Assembly (NCBI GenBank): GCA_028282295.1
Contig: JANQIE010000164.1
Coordinates: forward strand, 1 to 40,251
Length of the DNA stretch: 40,251 nt
Source of the DNA: Desulfobacterales bacterium
GTDB taxonomy: Bacteria > Desulfobacterota > Desulfobacteria > Desulfobacterales > JANQIE01
Direction: 5' to 3'
Shown: positions 1 to 8,040 of the stretch, one piece after another
Numbering within the stretch: the first letter of the stretch is position 1
Layout of the letters: every line of letters starts with the position of its first letter
Notes under the pieces: generated by a model
The model's input: the letters and a program-made list of their open reading frames with translations, nothing else
Told to the model about the DNA's origin: nothing
Database searches by the model: none
Made by a program: the position numbers and the translations under genes

Positions 1-1
1 C

Positions 2-2035
2 CATCCCAACGGCACCGGCACCAAATACGATTACTACCTGACCAACCGGGTGCAGGCCATCACCCACAGCGCCGGTCCGGCCGTGATCTCCAGCTACGCC
101 TACACCTACGACGCAAACGGCAACCGCACCGAACAAACCGAAGTACAAAACGGTGCGTCCGAAACCACCACTTATACCTACGACGCCGTCAACCGGCTGA
201 CCGAATTTACCATCGCCGATGGCCCCACCACCGCTTACACCTACGAAGGTTACAACCGCAAAACCGAAACCGTCACCCAAAACACCACCGTCACCAGAAC
301 GCGCACGCACACCTACGATGCCACCGATTGGCTCACCCGGACCGAAGATGCCACCGACCCGGCCAATCCCTTTACCATCGCCTACGCCTATGATAACAAT
401 GGCAACACCCTGACCAGAACCAACAGCTCTTTGACAAACCAGAGCGAGCACTTTGCCTACGATGCCTTAAACCGCCTGGTGCAGGTCAAACGCGGCCCGC
501 CTGTGACCGAACAGATCCTGGGCCAATACGACTACAACCACGCCAACCTGCGCATCCGCCACACCCACAGCCAGCGCGGCAACATCGACTACTACTACGA
601 TGACACCGCCATACTCGAAGAGCGCAACGCCGATGACGACAGTCTGCTGGCCCACTACCGCTACGCCGACCGGCTCATCAGCCTCGATACCGGCGGCAGT
701 GTTCAATACTACCACCACGACGCGTTAGGCAGCACCGTCAACCTGACCGATACCGCTGCCAACGTGCAAGTCTCCTACAAACTCGACCCCTGGGGGCATA
801 TCCGCGAGCAGCAGGGAAACAGTGTCAACCGGCAGGTTTTTACTTCACAAGAACATGACAGCCAAACCGGACTGATCTACTTCGGGGCACGGTATTACGA
901 TCCGGATACCGCCAGGTTCATTACCCAAGATCCGTATTTAGGAGAAAGTGGAACGCCGCCGAGTCTTAACCGATATCTTTATGCTTACTCTAATCCAACG
1001 ATTTATATCGATTTGGCAGGGTATCAAAGCAATCGCATCTATCCAAAAATTAGACATAGACCGCTTAGCTCTTCTTTCTTATTTCCTGCCACAACCGGTG
1101 CTGTTATGGGGGTCCCTAAAGAAGAGCAAGATAGTCTGAATGAATACTCCATAGAGACAACTCCGAAAAAAATTAAAGTCATTGTGGCTGCTGAAGTCGG
1201 CTTTGTCTTATTGCCATTGACACCGTTAGCTGGAGAAGCGAGTACGGCAGTTTATGTGACTATGGAGTCTTCTCCGTTAGTTGCAAAAGCACTTTCTGCA
1301 CTTTCCGCCTTTCATCTTTACAAAGTGGCTACGGATTCTGACTATGCCGGAACCACGATGTCAATTGACGCGGGTACTGGATTTAGCTCCTTATACTATG
1401 CGCCACTTGATCTATTAAAAACCACAAGAAGCCTTGCGAGAAATAATGCCGTTCAAAGCTTAATGCCCAAAAACTGGAAAAATTGGAGGTTGGCGCTAAA
1501 TCCAAATGGAACAGCTCTTGGCATGGGTGGTGGAAACATAAAATTCAGATATGCTGATCCGTCTGGAAACATTAATTTAACCGATGAGTATATTGAAGAA
1601 CTTATCGCATTAAAAAGCCGTGAATTAATAAAGCAAGACAAAATCTTAAGAAATCCAAAGAGTGCAGACCCATTAGACATCAAATTTACCCAGACAACAG
1701 CAAGCCCTAATTTTAGCAAAGGTGGTCATACGATAAATAGTACAATAACCGATTTGAAAACTGGGATGTCCCCGACTAAAATCCCAACCATTAAGGTTGT
1801 TGAATACGAAGGGAAATTTTGGACATTAGATAATAGGAGGCTTGTCGCATTCCAGCAAGCAGGAATTAAGGAGATTCCTATTAAGAAAGTTTCTTTGGAT
1901 AATCCAGTTATTTTAGAAGAATTTTTAAGCAAGTATAACCCAATTGATGGAACAGGCGATTGGATTGTAATCACTCCTCGAAAAGGCAGAGAATCTGCTG
2001 AAAAGATTTTAAGAGAATATGGAAAAATTAAATAA
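2..2035 (+). CDS. RHS/YD-repeat polymorphic toxin, C-terminal part (5' end outside window)
   Basis: The frame is open to the left window edge, so this is the 3' part of a larger gene; the GTG at 50 is only an internal codon. YD repeats (YTYDANGNRT, YTYDAVNRLT, YAYDNNGNTL, FAYDALNRLV) run to about nt 500. The RHS-associated core follows, with DPWG at nt 785-796 and IYFGARYYDP at nt 875-904, ending near LAGY at about nt 1020. In this family the core forms a shell around a variable toxic tip delivered to competitor cells. The tip here is about 340 residues and AT-rich, unlike the GC-rich core. Its last 100 residues include a WTLDNRR segment (DNRR at nt 1829-1840) followed by an AGIKEIPI segment, which resembles ParB/sulfiredoxin-fold nuclease-like toxin domains. 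That assignment is tentative; the RHS identity is firm. The next ORF overlaps its end by 17 nt, as expected for an immunity gene. Confidence 0.9.
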   Translation, partial: HPNGTGTKYDYYLTNRVQAITHSAGPAVISSYAYTYDANGNRTEQTEVQNGASETTTYTYDAVNRLTEFTIADGPTTAYTYEGYNRKTETVTQNTTVTRTRTHTYDATDWLTRTEDATDPANPFTIAYAYDNNGNTLTRTNSSLTNQSEHFAYDALNRLVQVKRGPPVTEQILGQYDYNHANLRIRHTHSQRGNIDYYYDDTAILEERNADDDSLLAHYRYADRLISLDTGGSVQYYHHDALGSTVNLTDTAANVQVSYKLDPWGHIREQQGNSVNRQVFTSQEHDSQTGLIYFGARYYDPDTARFITQDPYLGESGTPPSLNRYLYAYSNPTIYIDLAGYQSNRIYPKIRHRPLSSSFLFPATTGAVMGVPKEEQDSLNEYSIETTPKKIKVIVAAEVGFVLLPLTPLAGEASTAVYVTMESSPLVAKALSALSAFHLYKVATDSDYAGTTMSIDAGTGFSSLYYAPLDLLKTTRSLARNNAVQSLMPKNWKNWRLALNPNGTALGMGGGNIKFRYADPSGNINLTDEYIEELIALKSRELIKQDKILRNPKSADPLDIKFTQTTASPNFSKGGHTINSTITDLKTGMSPTKIPTIKVVEYEGKFWTLDNRRLVAFQQAGIKEIPIKKVSLDNPVILEEFLSKYNPIDGTGDWIVITPRKGRESAEKILREYGKIK

Positions 2036-2432
2036 TGTAAAAGTGTCGTCATTAACCAGAAATTGCTTTGATAAGTATCCTGTATGGACTTGGGATGACG
2101 AAAAAGAAAACCAATGTCCTGTTAAGTTGGAAGGAAATATTTTGCCAAATGATCTAGGAACACTGTTTATTAAAGCAGATATAAAAATTAAAAATGGTAT
2201 GGAATTCGACGGCTATGTAATTGGACTAATATCTTTCTATTGTTTTGCAGCCTTTGTAAATGGTAAAAAATTCATGTTTAATATGACTCTTAAAGACTTG
2301 ATAAAAATTGAAATGAAAAAATTTTTAAGGCAATTAAAAACCGATGCGATCACAATTTTTCCAGTAAATTATCATACCATCTTTCAATTCCCGGATAATA
2401 CGAAAGTTTCTGGAGTTTTTAATCTAACATAG
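2019..2432 (+). CDS. Putative immunity protein for the RHS toxin
   Basis: A 137-residue protein whose ATG lies inside the toxin gene, overlapping its stop by 17 nt, so the two are probably translationally coupled. It has no recognisable domain, signal peptide or clear membrane segment; a short hydrophobic stretch (IGLISFYCFAAFV) sits mid-protein. Low GC matches the adjacent toxin tip, suggesting the two arrived together. Position directly after a polymorphic toxin is the only evidence for an immunity role, so the function is inferred from context. Confidence 0.6.
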   Translation: MEKLNNVKVSSLTRNCFDKYPVWTWDDEKENQCPVKLEGNILPNDLGTLFIKADIKIKNGMEFDGYVIGLISFYCFAAFVNGKKFMFNMTLKDLIKIEMKKFLRQLKTDAITIFPVNYHTIFQFPDNTKVSGVFNLT

Positions 2433-2446
2433 GTCGGTAAAATAAT

Positions 2447-2692
2447 ATGGTATTCAGTGTTGATATTTTCATCGTTAGCGATAAATTGCGAAAAGGCGCT
2501 GGATTTCAAATTGGCCCCAAGCCAATTCGCAATATCGCAAAAGATATCGATACGCGGCTTCGACAAACTCCAGGATTTGAAGGGCTTAGGGGAGGAAGGG
2601 ATAAACTCCAATTTCGAATATGGGGTTCAAAAGAATTACAGAAAAAGGCCCTAAAGGGTGACTCTCAAATCTTTTTTATAGGAGGGGAATGA
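2447..2692 (+). CDS. Small protein of unknown function, possible displaced toxin-tip remnant
   Basis: An 81-residue ORF with a weak ribosome site and an in-frame stop two codons upstream of its ATG. It is rich in Lys and Arg (for example KPIRNIAKDIDTRLRQ) and I recognise no family. It ends one base before the next gene. RHS loci often carry orphan toxin tips followed by their own immunity genes, and this pair (81 aa then 112 aa) fits that layout. It could also be a small independent gene; function unknown. Confidence 0.4.
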   Translation: MVFSVDIFIVSDKLRKGAGFQIGPKPIRNIAKDIDTRLRQTPGFEGLRGGRDKLQFRIWGSKELQKKALKGDSQIFFIGGE

Positions 2693-2693
2693 T

Positions 2694-3032
2694 ATGGATT
2701 TTGTTGCATCTCTTGTAATCGCCCCTGATGGGACCCTTGAGGTAATGGCGAAACGATTGGGAGATGTTCTGGGTGTCAGATTCATTCAAGATTCATCCGG
2801 TTATTACGAAGAGTTTCCCGCGTTTACTGCACATGTTCTTGGTATGGAGATTGCTCTTCTCGGTTTGCCCGATGTAAAAGACCAGGACGGTGAGTTTCCC
2901 GTCAAAGATTATACACTTTTAGTGCGCTCAACCGTAGATGCCTCAGACGATGAAATAGAAGTTGATCTTTCCGTCCATCTACAAGCCATTTTAGATTCGG
3001 TGTCGATCCGTTGTTCTGTCGGAACCGTATGA
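2694..3032 (+). CDS. Putative second immunity protein
   Basis: A 112-residue acidic protein with a good ribosome site (GGAGGGGA ending a few bases before the ATG), separated from the preceding stop by a single base. The middle contains a hydrophobic segment (HVLGMEIALLGLPDV) and the end is acidic (DASDDEIEVDLSVHL). I do not recognise the family. Size, acidity, tight coupling and position behind an RHS tip fit an immunity protein, possibly partnered with the ORF at 2447. This is inference from context. Confidence 0.5.
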   Translation: MDFVASLVIAPDGTLEVMAKRLGDVLGVRFIQDSSGYYEEFPAFTAHVLGMEIALLGLPDVKDQDGEFPVKDYTLLVRSTVDASDDEIEVDLSVHLQAILDSVSIRCSVGTV

Positions 3033-3203
3033 AGAACAACCAGCGAAAGAGCCTCTTCGGTGATGATGTTATGGGCCGGTTGCGCCGCATTGAGCTGGTC
3101 TATGATAAAGGTTCGCATTGCTTCGGAGTTCCGGTGACGAGTTCCGGGACACATAATTAGCAATGCGATAGAAGAAGTTGTTCTTTGATTGCCGTTTTTA
3201 TTT

Positions 3204-3308
3204 TTAGGTGGAAGCCTTATTTTTAATCCGCTGTTCCAGAGTTTTGCCGTAAGCATTTTGAACCGCGCCCAACACCCGCATTTTAAGATACGCGCTGGGC
3301 CATTTCAT
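3204..3308 (-). pseudogene. Transposase N-terminal fragment (possible)
   Basis: On the minus strand a clean ribosome site (AAAGGAGG) precedes an ATG at 3308 and 34 codons reading MKWPSAYLKMRVLGAV... up to a stop at 3204. The peptide resembles, from memory, the N-terminus of a DDE transposase/integrase family common in Desulfobacteraceae (SAYLKMRVLGAI-like starts), which normally continues for several hundred residues. No continuing frame could be followed, so this looks like a decayed insertion sequence. It could instead be a chance short ORF. Confidence 0.35.
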
Positions 3309-3851
3309 TTTTAGACCTCCTTTTTTGAGTTTTGAAACCAAGTATCGCATTGGTTCGTCAAGCAAAATCCCTGTCTGGTGTTGCCGCTTTATTGCGAAGA
3401 TTTCTCAGGCGCCCTTGGCGACGGCAATTTGGTCGCATGGCCGGATTTGATGGGAAGTAAAAATCTGAAATTTAGAAGAAAGAAGTTTGAAAGCGGTATT
3501 GAAAATCACTGATGGGACGAGCACTGCGGGCAAAAACACGTTTTAGATGCAAGATGGTTTGAAGGGCCGGGTCACAGGTTTGCGCGGCCGGCGGCGGCTT
3601 GCTTGTGCTCAACCAGGATCTGATGCGCGTTTGGCAGCCGACAAAGGATTCGCTACGCGCAATCGAATTGGATGGGTTTTTTTTGGGCATGGGTGGGAAA
3701 GCTTGAATAGGGCTGGCAAATTACCAAATTTCTGGGGTCTAAAAAACTGCAAACTCTGTTTTAATTTGGCAAAAGAGAGCCGAAAATACGATAGAAGCGC
3801 GGGAAACAACACTTACATATTAACCCGGCAATAAAACACCTTTAAAATTGT
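3309..3851. other. Intergenic stretch with no convincing gene
   Basis: About 540 bp between the transposase fragment and the REP-like hairpins. Short ORFs exist on both strands (for example 3472-3690 minus), but none has a convincing ribosome site, known motif or good composition. The region follows the accessory RHS locus and may hold debris of mobile DNA; I see nothing definite in it. Confidence 0.5.
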
Positions 3852-3912
3852 GATTCCGGCGAGCGCCGGAATCAAGCGTCAATTCTGGATGCCGGATCAA
3901 GCCCGGCATGAC
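3852..3912. repeat. REP-like double hairpin
   Basis: Two short hairpins in tandem: GATTCCGGCG/CGCCGGAATC (3852-3861 with 3864-3873), then ATGCCGG/CCGGCAT (3889-3895 with 3903-3909). This is the usual form of dispersed extragenic palindromes. It lies about 55 bp past the stop of the branching enzyme gene on the opposite strand and could also serve as a terminator or mRNA 3' stabiliser. Confidence 0.7.
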
Positions 3913-3965
3913 GAAGGTTTACATATTTAGTCGCCGGTTTAATAACACCTCTCCATTATGTCGGT

Positions 3966-6005
3966 CTATTCCGGTTGTAACACCAGCGCCGTTCGGGCAG
4001 GCAGGTACAGGTTCAGGGTATGCCGGGCGTAGGGACGTTGGGCGTGGTATTGGGTCAAGTGAACCTGATCGGCCGCCAGACGATTGTGGCCGCCGTAGGT
4101 TGAGGCGTCGCTGTTAAAAATCATCCGGTACTTGCCCGGCGGGGCGTCGAAGGGGTAGTCGGTGAATGATTTGGTGGGGTGAAAGTTGAACGCCATGATC
4201 AATCCGGCCCGTTCGAAGATGATGACCTTGTCGTCATTGTGCAGATGCAGCCGTTCGATTCGTGAATCGCGCAGCAACGCATGCGCGCGGACCAGCGCCA
4301 ACATGTCCCGGTCGAAACGGGCCAGGAACTGGAACTTCAAGGCCGGGTCGTCGGCCAGAGGCCACTGGCGGCGGGCGTAGTGATACGACCAATTGTTGCC
4401 CTGGCGGGGAAAATCGACCCACTCGGGGTGGCCGAATTCGTTGCCCATGAAATTCAGGTAACCCTTGTCGGCCGTGGCCAGGGTGATCAGGCGGATCAAT
4501 TTATGCAAGGCCATGCCGCGGTCCACACGCATATGCGGATCGTCAACTCGCATGTGGGTGTACATATCCGTACCGATCAGCCGGAAAATAAGGGCCTGGT
4601 CGCCCACCAGGGCCTGATCATGGGACTCGGCGTAACTGATGGTTTTTTCATCCTGGCGCCGGTTGTTCAATTCATACCACAATCCGTCCATGGACCAGTC
4701 TTCATCGGCAACATCCTTGGTCAGCTTGATCCAGTAATCGGGCACACCCATGGCAAAGCGATAATCGAAGCCGGTGCCTCCTTGCGTTATCGGTGCGGCC
4801 AAACCGGGCATGCCGCTGATGTCTTCGGCGATGGTGACGGCCGCCGGCTTGACCGCATGGATCAGTTTGTTGGCCAGGGTCAGATAGGTCAGGGCCTGCT
4901 CGTCCACTTGGTCGTTGAAATAATCGTCGTAGGAAGTAAAGGGTTTGCCGAGGCCGTGGTGATGGTAGAGCATGCTGGTGATGCCGTCGAAACGAAAGCC
5001 GTCCACTTTGTAGGCGTCGAGCCAGTAGCGGCAGTTGGACAGTAGAAAGTGAAGCACTTGAACTTTGCCGTAGTCAAAGCAACGTGAGTCCCAGGCCGCA
5101 TGCCGGCCACGGGCGCCGTCGTGAAAATATTGGTACAAGGTACCGTCGAACCGGCTGAGGCCCTCAACCTCGTTGTTTACGGCATGGGAATGCACCAGGT
5201 CGATCAACACGCGCAGCCCTTGTGCGTGGGCGGCATCCACCAGCGCCATGAATTCTTCCGGCGTGCCGAAACGCGATGAAACCGCGAAAAAACTGGACAC
5301 GTGATACCCGAAGCTGCCGTAATACGGATGCTCCGGGACGGCCATCAACTGCACGGTGTTGTAGCCTGCCGCGACGATGCGCGGCAGGACGTTGGCGGTG
5401 AATTCTGCAAAGGTGCCGACCCGCGGTTCGGTCTGGGCCATGCCGATGTGCGCTTCGTAGATCAGGGGCGGTTCTTCGGCCGGTTCATAATCGGCACACT
5501 GCCATTGATACGGCCGGTCCGGTTGCCAGACCTGGGCATTGAAAATGTTCGTCCGGGGATCCTGCACTACCCGGCGGGTCCAGGCCGGAATCCGGTCCCC
5601 TTCCCCGCCGGGCCAGATCATCCGCAGGCGGTACAGATCGCCGTGGGCCAGGCTCGCCGCCGGCAGCCGCACCTCCCAAACGCCGTCGGTGTCGATTTTG
5701 GCCAACCGAAAGGCATTGCCGGTCCGCCAATGGCTGAAATCGCCGATGAGGTAAAGCGCGGTTGCATTGGGCGCCCATTCACGAAAAATCCATTGCGTGC
5801 CACGGCGGTGCAAACCGAAAAATTCATGCCCGCCGGCGAAATCGGCCAACGACCGTTTGCCCTGGGTCAGGCGCTGTTCGGTTTCGTCGACCTGATGCAG
5901 GCGGCGTTTGAGGATGTGGGCGTAAGGTGTTAGATACGGATCGCTTCTGATCATGAGGTCGGCGGAGGTATCGGCAGCAGGCGCCTTTGCGGATCGACGT
6001 GCCAT
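3966..6005 (-). CDS. glgB: 1,4-alpha-glucan branching enzyme, GH13_8-like
   Basis: A 679-residue enzyme that would cut alpha-1,4 glucan chains and rejoin them as alpha-1,6 branches in cytoplasmic glycogen. An N-terminal CBM48 domain (about 65-160: FREWAPNATALYLIGDFSHW) precedes the GH13 barrel. Catalytic residues are visible: nucleophile Asp340 in DGFRFDGITSML, acid/base Glu394 in TIAEDISGMP and Asp463 in YAESHDQALVGDQ. The YAESHDQALVGD and GNEFGHPEW motifs match the eukaryotic-type subfamily GH13_8 rather than E. coli GlgB. Its ATG lies four bases after the glycogen synthase stop, so the two are probably co-transcribed with glgA first. Length fits GH13_8 (about 650-750). Confidence 0.93.
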   Translation of the reverse strand: MARRSAKAPAADTSADLMIRSDPYLTPYAHILKRRLHQVDETEQRLTQGKRSLADFAGGHEFFGLHRRGTQWIFREWAPNATALYLIGDFSHWRTGNAFRLAKIDTDGVWEVRLPAASLAHGDLYRLRMIWPGGEGDRIPAWTRRVVQDPRTNIFNAQVWQPDRPYQWQCADYEPAEEPPLIYEAHIGMAQTEPRVGTFAEFTANVLPRIVAAGYNTVQLMAVPEHPYYGSFGYHVSSFFAVSSRFGTPEEFMALVDAAHAQGLRVLIDLVHSHAVNNEVEGLSRFDGTLYQYFHDGARGRHAAWDSRCFDYGKVQVLHFLLSNCRYWLDAYKVDGFRFDGITSMLYHHHGLGKPFTSYDDYFNDQVDEQALTYLTLANKLIHAVKPAAVTIAEDISGMPGLAAPITQGGTGFDYRFAMGVPDYWIKLTKDVADEDWSMDGLWYELNNRRQDEKTISYAESHDQALVGDQALIFRLIGTDMYTHMRVDDPHMRVDRGMALHKLIRLITLATADKGYLNFMGNEFGHPEWVDFPRQGNNWSYHYARRQWPLADDPALKFQFLARFDRDMLALVRAHALLRDSRIERLHLHNDDKVIIFERAGLIMAFNFHPTKSFTDYPFDAPPGKYRMIFNSDASTYGGHNRLAADQVHLTQYHAQRPYARHTLNLYLPARTALVLQPE

Positions 6006-6009
6006 GATT

Positions 6010-7521
6010 TCAAACCACCAACGGCCGCTGCAACATTTTTTCGTATAAATCGATATAGTGCCGGGCCGTTACATCATGGTTAAAGGTAGCCTTGCTTTGC
6101 AACATGATCCGTTCGATCTGGCGCGCCTTGACACCCGCGTCCCTTCGGTAAAAACGCATGGCCTCGCCAAAGGCCCAATAGAGCCCGCCGGCGTCGCAGA
6201 CATCGAACAGAAATCCGTTACCGGTTTCCCTGGCTAAATCCAAAGGCGTGACGGTATCGTGAATACCGCCGGTATTGTGGGCCACGGGCAGGCAGCCGTA
6301 GATGGGGCCGATCATCTGCGGAAGTCCGCAGGGCTCGAAGCGCGACGGCATCAGCACGAAATCCGACGCTCCGTATGCCAGCCGTGCCAGACGCTCATCA
6401 AAATCGCAGATGGCCACACGGTCGAACATTTGATGAAAGCGAACGATGTCTTTAAAAATCTGTTGGTATTCACCGTTGGCCACGAAAACAATCTGCAGGC
6501 CGTCCTGCCAGTAACGCTCAATCACCGCATACAAAATATCCGCCAGGAGCTGACACCCCTTTTGCACGGCGTCCAGACGGGAGGGCCAAAAAAACAAGGG
6601 GGCCTTGTCGTTGCACTTCAACCCCAGGGCTTTCTGCAAGAACCGCTTGTTGGCCCTTTTGCCCCGGGTGTGGGTTGCAGGGTCGAATTGAAATTCCAGG
6701 CTCGCATCTTTTTGCGGGGCAAAACTCGGGTCCGGCGCATTGAGGATGCCGACCGCACAATCCGCGGCCGCTTTGTTGGTCAATTCGGATTGCAGTTGCG
6801 GCTGCACAAACCCGTGACGCCCCTTAACGATCTCGGTTAAAAAGGTGGGGCTCACCGTGTTGACAAAGTGGGCCGCGAAAATACCGCTGGCCAGCAAGTC
6901 GACCCGGTTGGCGTCGCGGGTCTCTTCATAGTTGTAGCACATCCGTTCATAGTACAGATGGTGCCAAAACGCCGCCGCGTCGATGCCCCGGTCTTCAATG
7001 TGGGCCAGAGATGTTTTTACGGTATGAATGTTGTGGATCGTAAACAGGCAGGGGATGCCGAGCTGCCGGGCCATGGCCGGCAGCAGGCCGGTCATCCAGT
7101 CGTTGCAATGGATTAAATCCGGCTGGACGCGCGGCACGATGTTATTGATGACCTCCCGTTGAAAAGCCAGGGCGATTTTTATGTTTTCATCGCTGTAATT
7201 GGAGTAAACGCTGTCCACGTAAAAAAAAGCGCGGTCTTCGGCCAGATGGATCCGCTCGTTGGGAACGGCGGCCCGCAGACGGGAACGCTCCTGCCGCAAC
7301 AACGGCGCCACCTGTTCGCTGAACATGGCGCGGTAGTCCGGCAAGGCGATATGCACATCGGCGCCCTGGGCGAACAGGGCCGACACCAACGCCGCCGACA
7401 CATCGGCCAGCCCGCCGGCCTTGGCCGAAAGGTAGTTGGCGATATTGCCCATGCCGTCCGGCAGATACGTGACTTCCGGCGTGACGACAAGAACCCGCGG
7501 GTTGGTGGTGGCTGCGGACAT
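6010..7521 (-). CDS. glgA: Glycogen synthase, GT5
   Basis: A 503-residue GT5 glycosyltransferase that elongates alpha-1,4 glucan from a nucleotide-glucose donor. I chose the ATG at 7521, which has GAGG seven bases upstream, over a TTG six codons earlier (7539). The N-terminal donor-binding loop is KAGGLADV (Lys34) instead of the usual KTGGLADV, and about 12 extra residues (within TYLPDGMGNIANYLS) separate it from the first strand. The C-terminal nucleotide-sugar site is intact (FVLMPSRFEPCGLPQMIGPIYG, with HNTGGIHDT). Donor choice (ADP- or UDP-glucose) cannot be read directly, but a UDP-glucose pyrophosphorylase is nearby and no glgC is seen. It is first of a two-gene unit with the branching enzyme. 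Confidence 0.92.
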   Translation of the reverse strand: MSAATTNPRVLVVTPEVTYLPDGMGNIANYLSAKAGGLADVSAALVSALFAQGADVHIALPDYRAMFSEQVAPLLRQERSRLRAAVPNERIHLAEDRAFFYVDSVYSNYSDENIKIALAFQREVINNIVPRVQPDLIHCNDWMTGLLPAMARQLGIPCLFTIHNIHTVKTSLAHIEDRGIDAAAFWHHLYYERMCYNYEETRDANRVDLLASGIFAAHFVNTVSPTFLTEIVKGRHGFVQPQLQSELTNKAAADCAVGILNAPDPSFAPQKDASLEFQFDPATHTRGKRANKRFLQKALGLKCNDKAPLFFWPSRLDAVQKGCQLLADILYAVIERYWQDGLQIVFVANGEYQQIFKDIVRFHQMFDRVAICDFDERLARLAYGASDFVLMPSRFEPCGLPQMIGPIYGCLPVAHNTGGIHDTVTPLDLARETGNGFLFDVCDAGGLYWAFGEAMRFYRRDAGVKARQIERIMLQSKATFNHDVTARHYIDLYEKMLQRPLVV

Positions 7522-7603
7522 GGCGGTTCCTCGAATCAAATGACCGACTCAAATTTTCACTAAGGGCTCACGAAAAAGTAATCTCACATTTTGAGCGCCC
7601 GGA

Positions 7604-7680
7604 CTCAGGGTTGCGGAAAAAATAAAATGTCCCAAATACGAACGTACTTTGGGATACTTTATTTTTTCCGCGACCCTGAG
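7604..7680. repeat. 77-bp near-perfect palindrome
   Basis: The arms start CTCAGGGTTGCGGAAAAAAT and end with its near reverse complement (CCGCGACCCTGAG), meeting in a small loop around TACGAACGTA. It lies upstream of glgA, whose transcript would begin nearby. A half copy (right arm only) is at 35927-35978, so this is a dispersed element and not merely a terminator. Confidence 0.8.
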
Positions 7681-7681
7681 G

Positions 7682-7776
7682 TCAGGTTGGTTCGATCTGA
7701 GGTGCCAAATCCGCAGCCATAGCACAACAAGCTATGGCGAGGATTTGGGACCGAAGATCGTGCCAGGATGACCTGA
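7682..7776. repeat. 95-bp imperfect inverted repeat with the same core as the MITE family
   Basis: Ends are TCAGGTTGG and CCAGGATGACCTGA. The centre reads CCGCAGCCATAGC, a six-base loop, then GCTATGGCGAGGATT, closely matching the core of the 142-165 bp elements at 11098, 15796 and 19348. The outer ends differ and I see no direct repeat flanking it. It looks like a second subfamily. Confidence 0.7.
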
Positions 7777-7793
7777 AGCCGGTTTGCTACATC

Positions 7794-7881
7794 TTCTGGA
7801 TTCCCGCCTGCGCGGGAATGACGATGTAGGTTTTGCGCCGCCGTGTTTAGGCGTCATTTCCGCGCAGGCGGGAATCCGGAA
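7794..7881. repeat. REP-like inverted repeat
   Basis: Arms TTCTGGATTCCCGCCTGCGC (from 7794) and the matching GCGCAGGCGGGAATCCGGAA (to 7881) flank a 27-bp spacer; each arm also folds on itself (TTCCCGCCTGCGCGGGAA). Such elements are common extragenic repeats. The remainder of 7882-8040 shows no gene. Confidence 0.75.
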
Positions 7882-8040
7882 AATACAACGAAAAAGCGCA
7901 ATCATGTTATTTATACAGACTGATGCCACTAAGATTAAGATGCGGCCATCTTTTCACAGTGCCTGAATGGCTTTAAATCTGTAACCACCGAAGTAGAGAG
8001 CTAAAGTTGATGGCATCTATTTTTAAATTTCAAGTTTCCA

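Noticed and set aside
3472-3690. 72-codon minus-strand ORF
   Set aside because: No ribosome site, no recognisable motif and Ser/Pro/Arg-rich frame-shadow composition.
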